Assembly: GCA_902774265.1 (NCBI GenBank)
Contig: CACYHR010000028.1
Span: 1 to 39,786 of the forward strand
DNA: 39,786 bases
From: an uncultured Eubacteriales bacterium
Lineage (GTDB): Bacteria > Bacillota > Clostridia > Peptostreptococcales > Anaerovoracaceae
Direction of reading: 5' to 3'
Shown one piece after another: positions 13,704-24,611 of the stretch. The notes beneath the pieces were generated by a model. It was not told where the DNA came from. It saw nothing but the letters and a program-made list of their open reading frames with translations, and did not search any database. A program made the translations under genes and the position numbers. Each line of letters begins with the position of its first letter. Position 1 is the stretch's first letter.

Positions 13704-16700
13704 ATGGACAAAAATTTTATCAAGGTGGACAAATGGGGCACCTGCCTGTGGGGTATTGACGATACCGGCAGGCTGTTTATCAACGGAGGCGAGGCAGAGA
13801 GCGTCTCCGACTCAGGGGTGCCATGGGAAAACTACAGACAGGTGATCACCGAAGCCGTAGCGATTGGCAAGGTGAACTTCCCTGACGGTGCGTCTCTTGC
13901 AAAACTTTTCAAAGGATGCAAGGGTCTTGAAAAGGCAGATCTCAGCGACTTTGTCACGGACAATGTCACGGATATGCATTCTATGTTTGAGGGCTGTATC
14001 AGACTCAAGGATCTTGACATATGCAATTTCAATACATACAGATGCAGCAATATGAACAAGATGTTTGCGAAGTGTGGCAAGCTGACGAATATGATCATCG
14101 GAAAGGAATTCAGCATCACCGGTGACGGCACCACATCCTGTGAAAGACTGGCAATCAAGGAGACCGGTAAATACAAAAGAGCCAAGACTATCTCTGCCGA
14201 AGGTTCTATCATAAGTTATCACCAGAACGGCGGCAACGATGATGTGCAGGAAAGAAAGACTCTGCCGGAGTATAGCTACCTGCTCGAGGAAGTCATGTTT
14301 GAGGCACCGGACAACAGGTCTGTGTTTATAGGATGGAACACAGAGGCGGATGGTAAGGGCACACTGTATAAAGCAGGTGATGAACTTCTCATGGTCGATG
14401 AGGATATCGATCTGTATGCGACCTGGGCAAAGGCACCGGAGATCGGAGAAGTGCGTCCGATCAAAGCTTTTACATTCGGTGAGACAATACCGTTTGAGCT
14501 GCCGCAGATCGTTTCTGTCAACGATCCTACGGTAATGGGCTATCTTGAGATCAGTCCGGACGGATATGAGGATAACTGGAAGGCAATTTCTCACGATGCG
14601 ATACTTCCGGTCTCTTTTGACGGCTATTATCTCAGACTGCACGCCACTAACAAAGTCGGCGAAACAACATCCAATCCTGTAAGGCTTCATATCAGAAAAG
14701 CCAATATAGATATGTCCGGAGTCCTCTGGGCCGAGGATCCTGACATGACATACGACGGCACCACCAAACATGTATGGATAGAAGGACTGCCAAAGGGAGT
14801 CACTCCGATATATACGAACAACGAAGCTGTCAGCGCAGGCCGCTACACTGCGACTGTAAGACTCGAATATGATCAGGAGAATTTCAACGAACCTATCATA
14901 GTCAAGGAGCATGACTGGTCCATCAAAAAGGCATCGATCGACACATCCAGCATGCACTGGAACTACAACAGGGCATTCGAATATAACGGCAGCGAACACG
15001 AGGTCAAGCTGAACAACGTGCCTGCCGGTGTCGAGGTATCATACAGCGGGAACAGAGCCAAGGACGTCGGAGTATATACGGCGGTCGCTACTTTCTCGTA
15101 CGATGAAATGAATTTCGAAAGACCACTTGATCCGGTTCCTCGTGTATGGGAGATAACCAAGGCGCCGGTAGAGCCGGGCAGCCTCAAATGGTCGAGCTAC
15201 AAGGATTTCGTCTATGACGGAGAACCGAAGAGCGTGTATATTACCAATCTGCCTGCCGATGCGATCGTAGAATATGAGGGCTGCGAGGAGACTCCTGCCG
15301 GTAAATACCTGGCAAGAGCCAATCTGTTCGGCAACTACTATTCAACAGGACCGATCGAATACGAGTGGGAGATCGACAAGGCAAGATATGACCTTTCGAG
15401 GGCTGCATGGGATTACGAAGGACCGTTCACATATACAGGCGAGCCTTATTCCGTAGAACTCACAGGCCTCCCTGCTGAACTGGGCGTAAAATACGAAAAC
15501 AACACAGCGGTCGATTCCGGCGATTATATCGCAAGAGCAAGATTTATCAACCCGAATACACATAACTACTATACTCCGCAGGATGTCGGCATCAGATGGT
15601 CCATCACCAAGAACGCTCTTGATATGTCAGGCGTAAGATGGGACTACAGCGGTCCGTTCACATATGACGGCGAGATCAAGCGTATCAGCCTGGTGGGACT
15701 GCCTGACGGTGTATATGCAGAATATGAAAACAATGCCGCATACAATGCGGGAATATATGTTGCTCACGCAACGCTCAAATACGACGCCGCAAACGTGGAG
15801 GTTTCGCAGCCTTCGGACTGCCAGTGGAAAATCAATAAGGAAAAGATTGATGTTGCAGGAGTTTACTGGGATTACACGGCAGCATTCGTATATGACGGTG
15901 CCGATCACGGCGTATATCTGTCGAACCTGCCTGCAAACCTCAATGTAGAGTACACAGACAACCTTAAGGTTGATGCCGGCAAGTACGTTGCTACTGCAAC
16001 ACTGATTCCTGTCGATCCTGCGAACTACGAAACGCCTGAGATAAACGGCTGCACCTGGGCGATCAACAAAGCGCAGATCGAAAAAGACGAGTTCGAGTGG
16101 ACCGATTTCACCGACTTTGTATATGACGGAACGGAAAAGGAAGTAAAGATCATCAGCGATATCGGTGATGACCTGACTGTCGATTATGTATTCAATGTGC
16201 AGAAGAACGCCGGCAGATACTATGCAAAGGCGATATTCATGAAGGGTGTAGTCTGGGATTACACTTCGGAATTCACATATGACGGCAACCGTAAATCCGT
16301 AAGGCTGATCAATGTGCCTGAAGGACTGCAGGTCAGCTACACAAATGCAGACCAGACAACAGCCGGCGAATATGTTGCTGTTGCGAGATTCATAGTGACC
16401 GATACAGACAATTACAGTGTAAATATTCCGGATATGACATTGTTCTGGAAGGTCGCGAAGGCATCATATGACCTGAGTGCGGTCAAGTGGCCGGACGATA
16501 AGTCATATCTTTATGACGGTTTCGAAAAAACTATCAGACTGCAGGGGCTGCCTGACGGACTTGAACCGGTTTATACCGGAAACAGCGCTGTCTATGCCGG
16601 CGAATACACTGCAAGAGTTCGTTTTGAATACGATACTGAAAACTATGAAGAGACTATAATTCCTGAATGCCGCTGGAAGATAGAAAAAGCGCCTGTGGAT

Positions 16701-19700
16701 CTTACAGGTATCTCCTGGGATTATGAGTCGGCGTTCGTATATGACGGCTCCGAAAAATCCGTAGAACTCAAGAGATTGCCTGATGATTCATATGCCGAAT
16801 ACAGCAACTCAAAGGCAACACAGGCAGGAACATATGTAGCCTCGGCAGATGTCATTTCAAATGATCCGGACAACCGCCTCGCCAGCAGGATGGACAATCT
16901 CGTATGGCGTATTGAAAAAGGCGATTACGATATGAGCCATGTTTACTGGGATTACGATTCACCGTTCACTTATGACGGAGAAGAGCACACAGTTGTCCTC
17001 AAGGGTCTTCCTGCGGGAGTGACGCCGCTCTACAGATATAACTCCGCTATCGATGCAGGAGTGTACGAGGCGACAGTATCGTTCAGGATAGCCGATGAGC
17101 GCAACTACAAGGTGCCTGAATTCGACAGCTGCAGATGGGTCATCAACAAGGCTGATTACGATATGTCCACTGTACAGTGGAATTACGGCGGTGAATATAA
17201 GTACACCGGCAGGATGTACGAGGTCGTTCTGAGGGGACTTCCTAAAGAGGTCAGGGTCGTTTATGAAGGCAATGTTGCCGCTCTTACCGGCAAATATGAA
17301 GCAAGCGCCGACATCATTCCTTATGATCCGGATAACTACAACAAGCCGTATGTAAACAACTGCAGCTGGGAGATCATCAAGGCTGATTATGAGATGTCAG
17401 CAGTCAGATGGGACTACACCTTGCCAAAGGTATTCAACGGAAGACCGCAGAACATCATGCTCGAGCATCTGCCTACCGGAGTACTGGCTGAGTATGTTGA
17501 GAACGAGGCTGTAGATGTAGGCGAATACACGGCAAGAGCAATACTCAAAGTCACGGATGAGGCAAACTACAACATCCCTCATATCGATGACTGCGTATGG
17601 GAAATAGTCAAGGCTGACTATAATATGTCTGCCGTGGCATGGAACTACATGCCGGGAGATTTCGTATATAACGGACACAGACACAGGATAGAGCTTGAAA
17701 ATCTGCCTGACAGTGTAGTCGCAAGCTACGACGGCAATACAGGCGTACACGCGGGAGACTATCTGGCAACAGCCACATTCCGCACAACCGACACCAATTT
17801 CAACGCTCCTGAGACCGCAACTTTCCCATGGAGCATCGGAAAGACGGAATACGATATGAGCAGAGTCAGATGGGACTACACTAGCGAGTTCACATATGAC
17901 AAGACTCCAAAGAGAGTCGAATTGCTCGGGCTGCCTGAGGGCGTCAGCGTAGAATACGAAAACAACACTGCCATAGACGCAGGCACTTACATAGCTGTAG
18001 CCAGATTCAGTTCGGCATCAGAGGACTATATCGTGCCTGAGGACATGGTATGCAGATGGACTATCAACAGAGCGGATGCGGATATACGCAGAGTAAGATG
18101 GGATTACTCACAGCCGTTCGTATACGACGGAACTGTCAAAGCAGTTGAGCTTGCCGGCGTTCCTTCGACACTCAGAGTTGAGTACACGGGTAATACAGCT
18201 GAGAGAGTCGGCAGATACAATGCGCATGCGGACCTCATTCCTGTCGATCGCGCCAACTATAATGTACCTACTATAGGCGACTGCCAGTGGGATATTACAA
18301 AGGCAGATTACGATATGTCGGATGTCAGATGGTTCGGTGACATGCAGTACACATATGACGGTTCTGCAAAGACCATCACTCTGATCGGACTGCCTGAGGG
18401 CGTAGAGCCTGTATATACGAATAATGTTGCTACCGAGGTAGGCACATACACCGCAAAGGCAAAGGCTATCTATGACGAAGTCAATTACAATAAGCCGGAG
18501 ATAGAAGAGCAGGTATGGTGCATCACCAAGGCGTCCTACGATATGAGCCAGGTATACTGGGATTATGATGACAACTATGTCTATGACGGCGGAGTCAAGA
18601 CCGTGACCCTGCGCAATCTGCCTGCGGGAGTGGTTCCTGTATACAGCGGAAACAAGGGCGTCGACGCCGGAGACTATGAAGCGTATGTATCGTTCTCATC
18701 ATATGATGACCGCAACTACTATAAGCCTGAATTCCCTGGATGCGGCTGGACTATAGAGCTGGCCGAGAATCCTGCTGTGATAGGCGATATAAAATGGAAT
18801 TACAGGGGACCTTTCGTTTACGACGGCAAGCAGAAAGGCGTTGCGCTGACAGAGAGAGTTATCGAACAGGGCTTCATGGACAGACTGCGCGGACGCAGCG
18901 AGATCATAGAGATAGAAGGCGTTCCTGAAGGCTTCGATGTAATCTACGAGAACAATGTTGCGACCAAGGCCGGCGTATACTATGCTACTGCCAGACTCGT
19001 CAACAGGGATAATCCGAACTACAAGGATTTCATCGTAGACGAGTGCAGATGGGAAATAGTCAAGGCTGTGCCTGACATGTCCTCCGTCAGATGGGATTAC
19101 AGAGGCGCGTTCGTTTATGATGGCGGTGAGAAGAGAGTCGAACTGCTCGGCCTGCCTGATTCCGTGACTGCTACATACACAAACAATACAGCCACAAATG
19201 CAGGCGAATACGAAGCTCTTGCGGTCGTGATGGCAAAGGACCCTGAGAACTGGGAGATGCCGAAACCTGTCAGAGGATGCTGGTGGCAGATCGACAAGGC
19301 GAGATACGATATGTCTCATGCCGAATGGGATTATGAGGATAACATCATATACAACGGCAAGGAAAAGACAGTCAGAGTCGTCGGACTGCCTGAAGGCGTC
19401 AGAGTCGAGGCGTACAGAGGCAACAAGGGTCTCGAAGCCGGCAACTATCTGGCAGAAGCCGTGCTGGGATACAGGAATGCAGAGAACTATGAGGAACCTT
19501 CACTGCCGAACCTCAAGTGGCGTATCCACAAGATGAAGATCAGCACGGAAAACGTCAGATGGAATTATGACGAGAGTTCTGCTCAGGTATACGACGGCAA
19601 GCCAAAGGAAGTAAGGCTGGTCGGTGTGCCTAGCGAAGTCGAAGTATCCTATATCGACAATATCAAGAGCAATGCCGGAGTCTACACTGCAAGGGCGAGA

Positions 19701-20006
19701 CTTTCATACGATGTCCGCAACTGCGAGGTAGAGGATATTGCAGACCTGAGATGGAGGATAGACAGAGCTACATACGATACAAGCAGAGTACGCTGGAGTT
19801 ATGAGGGACCGTTCACATATGACGGCTACGAGAAGAACATAGCTCTCCTCAATGTACCGGGAGGAATCGATGTAAGATACCGTGACAACAAGGCTTCATC
19901 GCCTGGTACATACACGGCAAAGGCTTACCTCACTTACGACAGCGAAAACTACAATACACCTGATATCGATACGACCATCGACTGGGAGATCGTTGTCAGA
20001 GACTGA
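13704..20006 (+). CDS. Giant repeat protein: BspA-type repeats, InlB-type repeat and 23 MBG-like domains
   Basis: The 2100-residue protein has three zones. Residues about 60-125 carry surface-protein (DUF285/BspA-like) repeats with MFEGC and MFAKC units. Residues about 195-240 resemble a Listeria-Bacteroides repeat (GWNTEADGKGTLY...LYATW). Residues 332-2100 are 23 tandem units of about 77 residues with the pattern YDMSxVRWDY, FxYDG, GLPxGV, YxNN, AGxYxA, then W-x-I-x-K, like MBG/Ig-type repeats of bacterial surface proteins. Such repeats normally sit in secreted adhesins, yet no signal peptide, membrane helix, LPXTG or other anchor is visible. In-frame sequence upstream reaches a stop at 13686 without adding one. 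AAGGA precedes the ATG by about 8 bases. Role unknown; a large elastic scaffold or adhesin exported by an unusual route is possible. Confidence 0.8.
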   Translation: MDKNFIKVDKWGTCLWGIDDTGRLFINGGEAESVSDSGVPWENYRQVITEAVAIGKVNFPDGASLAKLFKGCKGLEKADLSDFVTDNVTDMHSMFEGCIRLKDLDICNFNTYRCSNMNKMFAKCGKLTNMIIGKEFSITGDGTTSCERLAIKETGKYKRAKTISAEGSIISYHQNGGNDDVQERKTLPEYSYLLEEVMFEAPDNRSVFIGWNTEADGKGTLYKAGDELLMVDEDIDLYATWAKAPEIGEVRPIKAFTFGETIPFELPQIVSVNDPTVMGYLEISPDGYEDNWKAISHDAILPVSFDGYYLRLHATNKVGETTSNPVRLHIRKANIDMSGVLWAEDPDMTYDGTTKHVWIEGLPKGVTPIYTNNEAVSAGRYTATVRLEYDQENFNEPIIVKEHDWSIKKASIDTSSMHWNYNRAFEYNGSEHEVKLNNVPAGVEVSYSGNRAKDVGVYTAVATFSYDEMNFERPLDPVPRVWEITKAPVEPGSLKWSSYKDFVYDGEPKSVYITNLPADAIVEYEGCEETPAGKYLARANLFGNYYSTGPIEYEWEIDKARYDLSRAAWDYEGPFTYTGEPYSVELTGLPAELGVKYENNTAVDSGDYIARARFINPNTHNYYTPQDVGIRWSITKNALDMSGVRWDYSGPFTYDGEIKRISLVGLPDGVYAEYENNAAYNAGIYVAHATLKYDAANVEVSQPSDCQWKINKEKIDVAGVYWDYTAAFVYDGADHGVYLSNLPANLNVEYTDNLKVDAGKYVATATLIPVDPANYETPEINGCTWAINKAQIEKDEFEWTDFTDFVYDGTEKEVKIISDIGDDLTVDYVFNVQKNAGRYYAKAIFMKGVVWDYTSEFTYDGNRKSVRLINVPEGLQVSYTNADQTTAGEYVAVARFIVTDTDNYSVNIPDMTLFWKVAKASYDLSAVKWPDDKSYLYDGFEKTIRLQGLPDGLEPVYTGNSAVYAGEYTARVRFEYDTENYEETIIPECRWKIEKAPVDLTGISWDYESAFVYDGSEKSVELKRLPDDSYAEYSNSKATQAGTYVASADVISNDPDNRLASRMDNLVWRIEKGDYDMSHVYWDYDSPFTYDGEEHTVVLKGLPAGVTPLYRYNSAIDAGVYEATVSFRIADERNYKVPEFDSCRWVINKADYDMSTVQWNYGGEYKYTGRMYEVVLRGLPKEVRVVYEGNVAALTGKYEASADIIPYDPDNYNKPYVNNCSWEIIKADYEMSAVRWDYTLPKVFNGRPQNIMLEHLPTGVLAEYVENEAVDVGEYTARAILKVTDEANYNIPHIDDCVWEIVKADYNMSAVAWNYMPGDFVYNGHRHRIELENLPDSVVASYDGNTGVHAGDYLATATFRTTDTNFNAPETATFPWSIGKTEYDMSRVRWDYTSEFTYDKTPKRVELLGLPEGVSVEYENNTAIDAGTYIAVARFSSASEDYIVPEDMVCRWTINRADADIRRVRWDYSQPFVYDGTVKAVELAGVPSTLRVEYTGNTAERVGRYNAHADLIPVDRANYNVPTIGDCQWDITKADYDMSDVRWFGDMQYTYDGSAKTITLIGLPEGVEPVYTNNVATEVGTYTAKAKAIYDEVNYNKPEIEEQVWCITKASYDMSQVYWDYDDNYVYDGGVKTVTLRNLPAGVVPVYSGNKGVDAGDYEAYVSFSSYDDRNYYKPEFPGCGWTIELAENPAVIGDIKWNYRGPFVYDGKQKGVALTERVIEQGFMDRLRGRSEIIEIEGVPEGFDVIYENNVATKAGVYYATARLVNRDNPNYKDFIVDECRWEIVKAVPDMSSVRWDYRGAFVYDGGEKRVELLGLPDSVTATYTNNTATNAGEYEALAVVMAKDPENWEMPKPVRGCWWQIDKARYDMSHAEWDYEDNIIYNGKEKTVRVVGLPEGVRVEAYRGNKGLEAGNYLAEAVLGYRNAENYEEPSLPNLKWRIHKMKISTENVRWNYDESSAQVYDGKPKEVRLVGVPSEVEVSYIDNIKSNAGVYTARARLSYDVRNCEVEDIADLRWRIDRATYDTSRVRWSYEGPFTYDGYEKNIALLNVPGGIDVRYRDNKASSPGTYTAKAYLTYDSENYNTPDIDTTIDWEIVVRD
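14697..20003 (+). repeat. 23 tandem coding repeats of about 230 bp
   Basis: Units start at a Lys-Ala or equivalent after each W-x-I and repeat about every 77 codons. Unit 7 lacks its C-terminal part and unit 8 its N-terminal part; they meet at about 16244-16250 (KAIFMKG then VVWDYTSEF). Unit 19 has an insertion of about 20 residues (VIEQGFMDRLRGRSEI). Units have diverged in sequence, so the array is old and not a recent slippage product. Confidence 0.85.
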
Positions 20007-20033
20007 TTTATCAAAAAATAACTTTGATGCGGT

Positions 20034-20057
20034 GCACGGGGAAACACTTCCCCGTGT
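20034..20057 (+). other. Perfect hairpin between the giant gene and the CorC-type gene
   Basis: CACGGGGAA (20035-20043) pairs with TTCCCCGTG (20048-20056) around a 4-base loop. It lies 28 bases after the giant gene's stop and just before the ribosome site GGAGG of the next gene. It has no T-tract, so it may be an RNA-stability or partial-termination element. Confidence 0.5.
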
Positions 20058-20072
20058 GCTGCCGGAGGTTAC

Positions 20073-21332
20073 ATGAACGGCTATCTGATAGCAATTATAG
20101 CGCTTGTCCTGTGTTCGACATTTTTCTCGGGTACGGAGACGGCGTTTTCGTCGGTTAACAAGATCAAAATAAAAAATCTTGCGGCGAACGATAATAAAAG
20201 AGCGGAAACGGTACTCGAGCTGACCGAAAATTTCGACAAGCTCATCACGACCATACTGGTCGGCAACACCATTTCCAACATAGTAATGACGACCGTTGCA
20301 ACGGTCTACGGAATCATGACATGGGGACCGAAGATCGGACCTACGATCGCGACCGTCATGGTGACCATACTGGTTCTGGTACTGGGAGAGATTTCTCCTA
20401 AGATAATAGCAAGAGAGTACGCGGAAGAGGTCGCGCTGATGCTGGCTCCGTTTGTCAAAGGTCTCATCGTGATACTGACACCGCTGACCTTTATCTTTAA
20501 CGGGCTCAAGATCCTGCTCAAAAAAATATTCGGCAAGAATACAGAACCTGAATTTTCGGAAGACGAACTGCTCACGATAGTTGAGGAAGCCGAGGCCGGA
20601 GGTGCCATAGGCGAGGAGCAGAGTGAACTGATCGCAAATGCGATCGAATTCAACGATGTCGAGGCGATAGACATACTGACACCGAGAGTAGATATAGTTG
20701 CTATCGAAAAAGGCGCTCCTGTCGACGAGATACGGCAGGTGTTCAGAGATTCCGGCCTTTCGAGACTGCCGGTATATGAGGATGACCTCGACAACATCAT
20801 AGGAGTGCTCAACCAGAAGGATTTCTACAATAAAGATGTACGCAGCGTTGAAGATACGGAAAAGATAATCAAGCCGGTTGCATATGTGGCCGAGACACTG
20901 AAGGCTGCTGTCCTGCTCAAAAAGATGCAGGCCAAGAAAACGCATATTGCGATCGTTGTGGACGAGTACGGCGGAACGACCGGGCTTGTCACGCTTGAAG
21001 ATATAATAGAAGAGATAGTCGGAGACATCTACGACGAGCACGATACAGTCGCGTCAAAGGATGTCAGACCGGCAGGTCCGGATACTTATCTGGTATCCGG
21101 CAGCGCCGACCTTGAGGATTTCTTTGAGATGTTCGGCGAAGAGATAGACGCCAATGCCAATACGATCAACGGATGGGTGATGATCGAGCTTGACAGGATC
21201 GCTAAGACAGGCGATCATTTCGACTATACTTCGAGACATAAGATCTTCCATGTCAAGGTCACAAGGACCGACGGACGGAGGGCGCTGATGACGCGTATCC
21301 ACGTCGAGGACAGACCGGATGAGGAGGATTAA
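20073..21332 (+). CDS. CorC/HlyC (CNNM) family membrane protein with CBS pair
   Basis: The 419-residue protein follows the standard order. An N-terminal CNNM (DUF21) domain has about four membrane segments and FFSGTETAFSSVNK near residues 17-30. A CBS pair follows (ILTPRVDIVAIEKG through VDEYGGTTGLVTLEDIIEEIVGDIYDEHD), then a C-terminal CorC_HlyC domain with INGW. Family members are implicated in magnesium/cobalt or sodium-linked transport and are not haemolysins despite the name. GGAGG lies 7 bases before the ATG. secA follows after 58 bases without a terminator, so the two may be cotranscribed. Confidence 0.92.
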   Translation: MNGYLIAIIALVLCSTFFSGTETAFSSVNKIKIKNLAANDNKRAETVLELTENFDKLITTILVGNTISNIVMTTVATVYGIMTWGPKIGPTIATVMVTILVLVLGEISPKIIAREYAEEVALMLAPFVKGLIVILTPLTFIFNGLKILLKKIFGKNTEPEFSEDELLTIVEEAEAGGAIGEEQSELIANAIEFNDVEAIDILTPRVDIVAIEKGAPVDEIRQVFRDSGLSRLPVYEDDLDNIIGVLNQKDFYNKDVRSVEDTEKIIKPVAYVAETLKAAVLLKKMQAKKTHIAIVVDEYGGTTGLVTLEDIIEEIVGDIYDEHDTVASKDVRPAGPDTYLVSGSADLEDFFEMFGEEIDANANTINGWVMIELDRIAKTGDHFDYTSRHKIFHVKVTRTDGRRALMTRIHVEDRPDEED

Positions 21333-21390
21333 GTTAAATAAGCTAATACTGCTCTCTATGAGCCTGAATATAGAAAAGAGGACATAAACT

Positions 21391-24147
21391 ATGGGATTAT
21401 TGCAAGTGATCTTTGGCGACCTCAATAAGAAAGAAGTCAAAAAGATTGAAAAGACAGTAGACATAATCGAATCGTACGATGAGGCTATGCAGGCTCTCAG
21501 TGATGAAGAACTGAGAGGCAAGACTGCCGAATTCAAGGCCAGGCTGGCAGAGGGAGAGACTCTCGATGACATCCTGCCTGAGGCTTTTGCGGTATGCCGT
21601 GAAGGTGCCTGGAGAAGCCTGGGAATGAAGCATTTCAGAGTTCAGCTCATCGGCGGCGTTGTACTGCATCAGGGCAGGATCGCCGAGATGAAGACCGGTG
21701 AAGGTAAGACACTCGTTGCGACTCTTGCAGCTTATCTGAATGCTCTCGACGGACACGGAGTGCATGTTGTCACAGTCAACGACTATCTGGCAAAGCGTGA
21801 CGCCGAGTGGATGGGAAGGCTGTACAATTTCCTCGGACTCACCGTCGGATGTGTTATCCATGCGGTCGAGGGCGAAAAGAGACATCAGCAGTACATGGCC
21901 GATATCACATACGGCACAAACAACGAGTTCGGTTTCGACTACCTCAGGGACAACATGGTCACCTACAAGGAGCAGCTGACTCAGAGAGAACTGAATTTCG
22001 CCATCGTCGACGAGGTCGACTCAATCCTCATCGATGAGGCCAGAACGCCGCTCATCATTTCCGGAAGAGGCGTCGATTCCAGTTCCATGTACCGCAATGC
22101 GAATTCCTTTGTCAAGACGCTCACTGAGGAAGCGGATTACAAGATCGACGAAAAAGACAATCAGATCGCGCTTACGGATGACGGTGTCAAGATCTGCGAA
22201 CAGTATTTCGGCATAGACAATTTCTCGGATCCTGACAACATGGAGCTGAACCACTACGTTCAGCAGGCTCTGCGCGCCAACTACCTCATGAAGAGGGATG
22301 TTGACTACATCGTCAAGGACGGCGAGATCCTGATCGTAGACGAATTTACCGGACGTCTGATGTACGGCCGCCGTTTCTCGAACGGTCTGCACCAGGCAAT
22401 CGAAGCCAAGGAAGGCGTAAAGGTCAGAAACGAGTCCAAGACGCTTGCAACAATTACGCTGCAGAACTATTTCAGAATGTATCAGAAGCTGTCCGGAATG
22501 ACAGGTACAGCCAAGACAGAGGAAGACGAGTTCCGCGATATCTACAATATGGACGTAGTCGTTATCCCGACCAACAAGCCTGTAGTCAGGGTGGATAACG
22601 AGGATTCCGTATATGCGCATCAGAAGGGCAAGTACAAGGCTATCGTTGACAAGGTAGTTGCGGCTCATGAGACAGGACAGCCTGTTCTGGTCGGTACTAT
22701 TTCGATCGAGATATCCGAACTCATAAGCAGCATGCTCAAAAAGCGCGGCGTTAAGCACAATGTGCTGAATGCGAAGCATCACGAGCAGGAAGCTGAGATC
22801 GTAGCTGAGGCAGGCCGTCTCGGTGCAGTTACAATCGCGACCAACATGGCCGGCCGTGGTACCGATATCATACTGGGCGGAAATCCGGACTTTGAGGCAA
22901 GGCGTGAGATGCGCAAGGAGGAATATACTCCTGAGCAGATTGCATTTGCGACCGGATTTGAGAAATCCGATGATCCTGAGCTGCTTGCAGCCCGTAAGAG
23001 ATACGAAGAGCTGCACGATGCCATCAAGGCTGAGCGCGCGGAGGAACAGCAGAAAGTCGTCGAGCTGGGAGGTCTCTGCATAGTCGGTACAGAGAGACAC
23101 GAATCCAGACGTATAGACAACCAGCTGAGAGGACGTTCCGGACGTCAGGGCGACCCGGGTTCAACACAGTTCTTCATTTCCCTTGAGGACGACCTGATGA
23201 GACTGTTCGGCGGAGAGCGTATGCAGAGCATCATGTCGAGAGTAGGTATCGATGAGGATCAGCCGCTCGAGGCGGGAATGCTTTCACGTTCCATCGAGAG
23301 TGCACAGAAAAAGGTCGAGGGCAAGAACTTCTCCATACGTAAATATGTACTGCAGTACGACAATGTAATGAACAAGCAGCGTGAGATCATTTACGATCAG
23401 AGACGCATGGTTCTTGACGGAGAGGATGTCAGCGATTACATCCGCAATATGACGCACGAGATCATCGACGGCATAATCGATCCTGTCGTTCTCGAATCCA
23501 AGTATCCTGAGGAATGGGATCTGAAGAGAGTCACAGACGGACTTGAGCAGATCACACCTGCATTCAGGGGCAGATTCGAGATAAATGACGAGTATCTGAA
23601 CGGTCTGGATGATCAGAAGCTCAGAGAAGACATAAAGGCTGTTTTCGATCAGATCTATGACGAAAAGGTTGATGAGATCGGCGAAGAGCAGATGAGAGAA
23701 GTCGAGAGAATGATACTGCTGCGTGTCGTAGACAACCGCTGGATGGATCACATCGACGCGATGGATCAGCTCAAAGACGGTATCGGACTCAGAGGAATCG
23801 GCCAGCAGGATCCTGCAGTTGCTTATGCTCAGGAAGGCTTTGCGATGTTCGATGAGATGATCGCCGACATCAGAGAAGAAACTGTCAAGTTCTGTTACAA
23901 TGTAACCGTAACTACAAGGACTCAGAGAAGGAATGTAATTACCGGAAGCACTTCGGCAGCTAAAGAAGAATACAGAGACGACAGCGCTTCTGCAGGACGC
24001 GGCAACATGCCCGGAGCAGCCCCAAAGGCTGAGAAGACCGGCAAGCAGGAGACAATCAGGCGCGACATGCCTAAGGTCGGCCGTAACGATCCGTGTCCAT
24101 GCGGTTCGGGCAAGAAATACAAGAACTGCTGCGGCCGTAATGCATAG
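21391..24147 (+). CDS. secA: Preprotein translocase ATPase SecA
   Basis: The 918-residue motor drives preproteins through SecYEG. Walker A MKTGEGKT ends near residue 107, the DEAD-type motif is in [23 protein letters not shown], and the preprotein crosslinking and helicase domains include [35 protein letters not shown] and [26 protein letters not shown]. The C-terminus has a flexible linker and a zinc-binding SEC-C tail, [17 protein letters not shown], which binds SecB or the ribosome in known SecAs. AAGAGGA lies upstream of the ATG. Length and all motifs are intact. It follows the CorC-type gene and precedes the mini-LemA gene by 87 bases. Confidence 0.98.
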   Translation: MGLLQVIFGDLNKKEVKKIEKTVDIIESYDEAMQALSDEELRGKTAEFKARLAEGETLDDILPEAFAVCREGAWRSLGMKHFRVQLIGGVVLHQGRIAEMKTGEGKTLVATLAAYLNALDGHGVHVVTVNDYLAKRDAEWMGRLYNFLGLTVGCVIHAVEGEKRHQQYMADITYGTNNEFGFDYLRDNMVTYKEQLTQRELNFAIVDEVDSILIDEARTPLIISGRGVDSSSMYRNANSFVKTLTEEADYKIDEKDNQIALTDDGVKICEQYFGIDNFSDPDNMELNHYVQQALRANYLMKRDVDYIVKDGEILIVDEFTGRLMYGRRFSNGLHQAIEAKEGVKVRNESKTLATITLQNYFRMYQKLSGMTGTAKTEEDEFRDIYNMDVVVIPTNKPVVRVDNEDSVYAHQKGKYKAIVDKVVAAHETGQPVLVGTISIEISELISSMLKKRGVKHNVLNAKHHEQEAEIVAEAGRLGAVTIATNMAGRGTDIILGGNPDFEARREMRKEEYTPEQIAFATGFEKSDDPELLAARKRYEELHDAIKAERAEEQQKVVELGGLCIVGTERHESRRIDNQLRGRSGRQGDPGSTQFFISLEDDLMRLFGGERMQSIMSRVGIDEDQPLEAGMLSRSIESAQKKVEGKNFSIRKYVLQYDNVMNKQREIIYDQRRMVLDGEDVSDYIRNMTHEIIDGIIDPVVLESKYPEEWDLKRVTDGLEQITPAFRGRFEINDEYLNGLDDQKLREDIKAVFDQIYDEKVDEIGEEQMREVERMILLRVVDNRWMDHIDAMDQLKDGIGLRGIGQQDPAVAYAQEGFAMFDEMIADIREETVKFCYNVTVTTRTQRRNVITGSTSAAKEEYRDDSASAGRGNMPGAAPKAEKTGKQETIRRDMPKVGRNDPCPCGSGKKYKNCCGRNA

Positions 24148-24234
24148 GGGCAGCTAATGCGTAAACTGCAGGATCCGCCGGCATTATGGACCTGAAAAAG
24201 AGGCAGAGATGCCTGAAATCTTAAGGAGGGTGAA

Positions 24235-24516
24235 ATGGTCAAAATCATTATAGTTATTTTAGTGATAGCTGCGGTTTTCGTACTTATCTCTTATAACTCG
24301 CTCACTAAGGAGAAGAACCGCATCGAGCTTGCGGAGCAGGAACTCCGAAAATACGAAGCGACCGGTTCCGATCAGGATATAGACAATGCGCGCAAGTATT
24401 ATACAGCTGTGCTGAGAGACTACAATAACAAGGTAGAGAGCTTCCCTACCAGTCTTGTCGCGGATATGTTCAATTTCCCTAAGATGCATACCGATGATTT
24501 CGACGAGGGACTGTAG
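24235..24516 (+). CDS. Short LemA-like membrane protein
   Basis: The 93-residue protein has one N-terminal helix (residues 3-19), then YNSLTKEKNRIELAEQEL, and closes with ARKYYTAVLRDYNNKVESFP, which matches the C-terminal signature of LemA proteins (typically about 185 residues). The central part of LemA, with its helical domain between these motifs, is absent, so this is a half-size form. TAAGGAGGG lies 5-6 bases before the ATG, so it is well translated. It is directly followed by a DUF2207 protein; full-length LemA is often encoded beside DUF2207 or TPM-type proteins, so the shortened form probably keeps that partnership. A family assignment from two end motifs is moderately safe. Confidence 0.7.
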   Translation: MVKIIIVILVIAAVFVLISYNSLTKEKNRIELAEQELRKYEATGSDQDIDNARKYYTAVLRDYNNKVESFPTSLVADMFNFPKMHTDDFDEGL

Positions 24517-24611
24517 GGACTTTAGACCTGCCGCTTAAACGATGCAATGCGAAGGCGGCCGGTGTTTGATAAATTTAGATTAACTCCTGAACAATAGAGG
24601 AGGTTATCAAA

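Noticed and set aside
13812-14999. Minus-strand 395-residue ORF
   Set aside because: Shadow of the giant repeat gene; low-complexity Cys/His/Arg-rich translation and no ribosome site.
19896-21041. Minus-strand 381-residue ORF
   Set aside because: Antisense to the repeat-gene end and the CorC-type gene, whose domains are clear.
22021-23100. Minus-strand 359-residue ORF
   Set aside because: Antisense to secA, with no recognisable motif or ribosome site.
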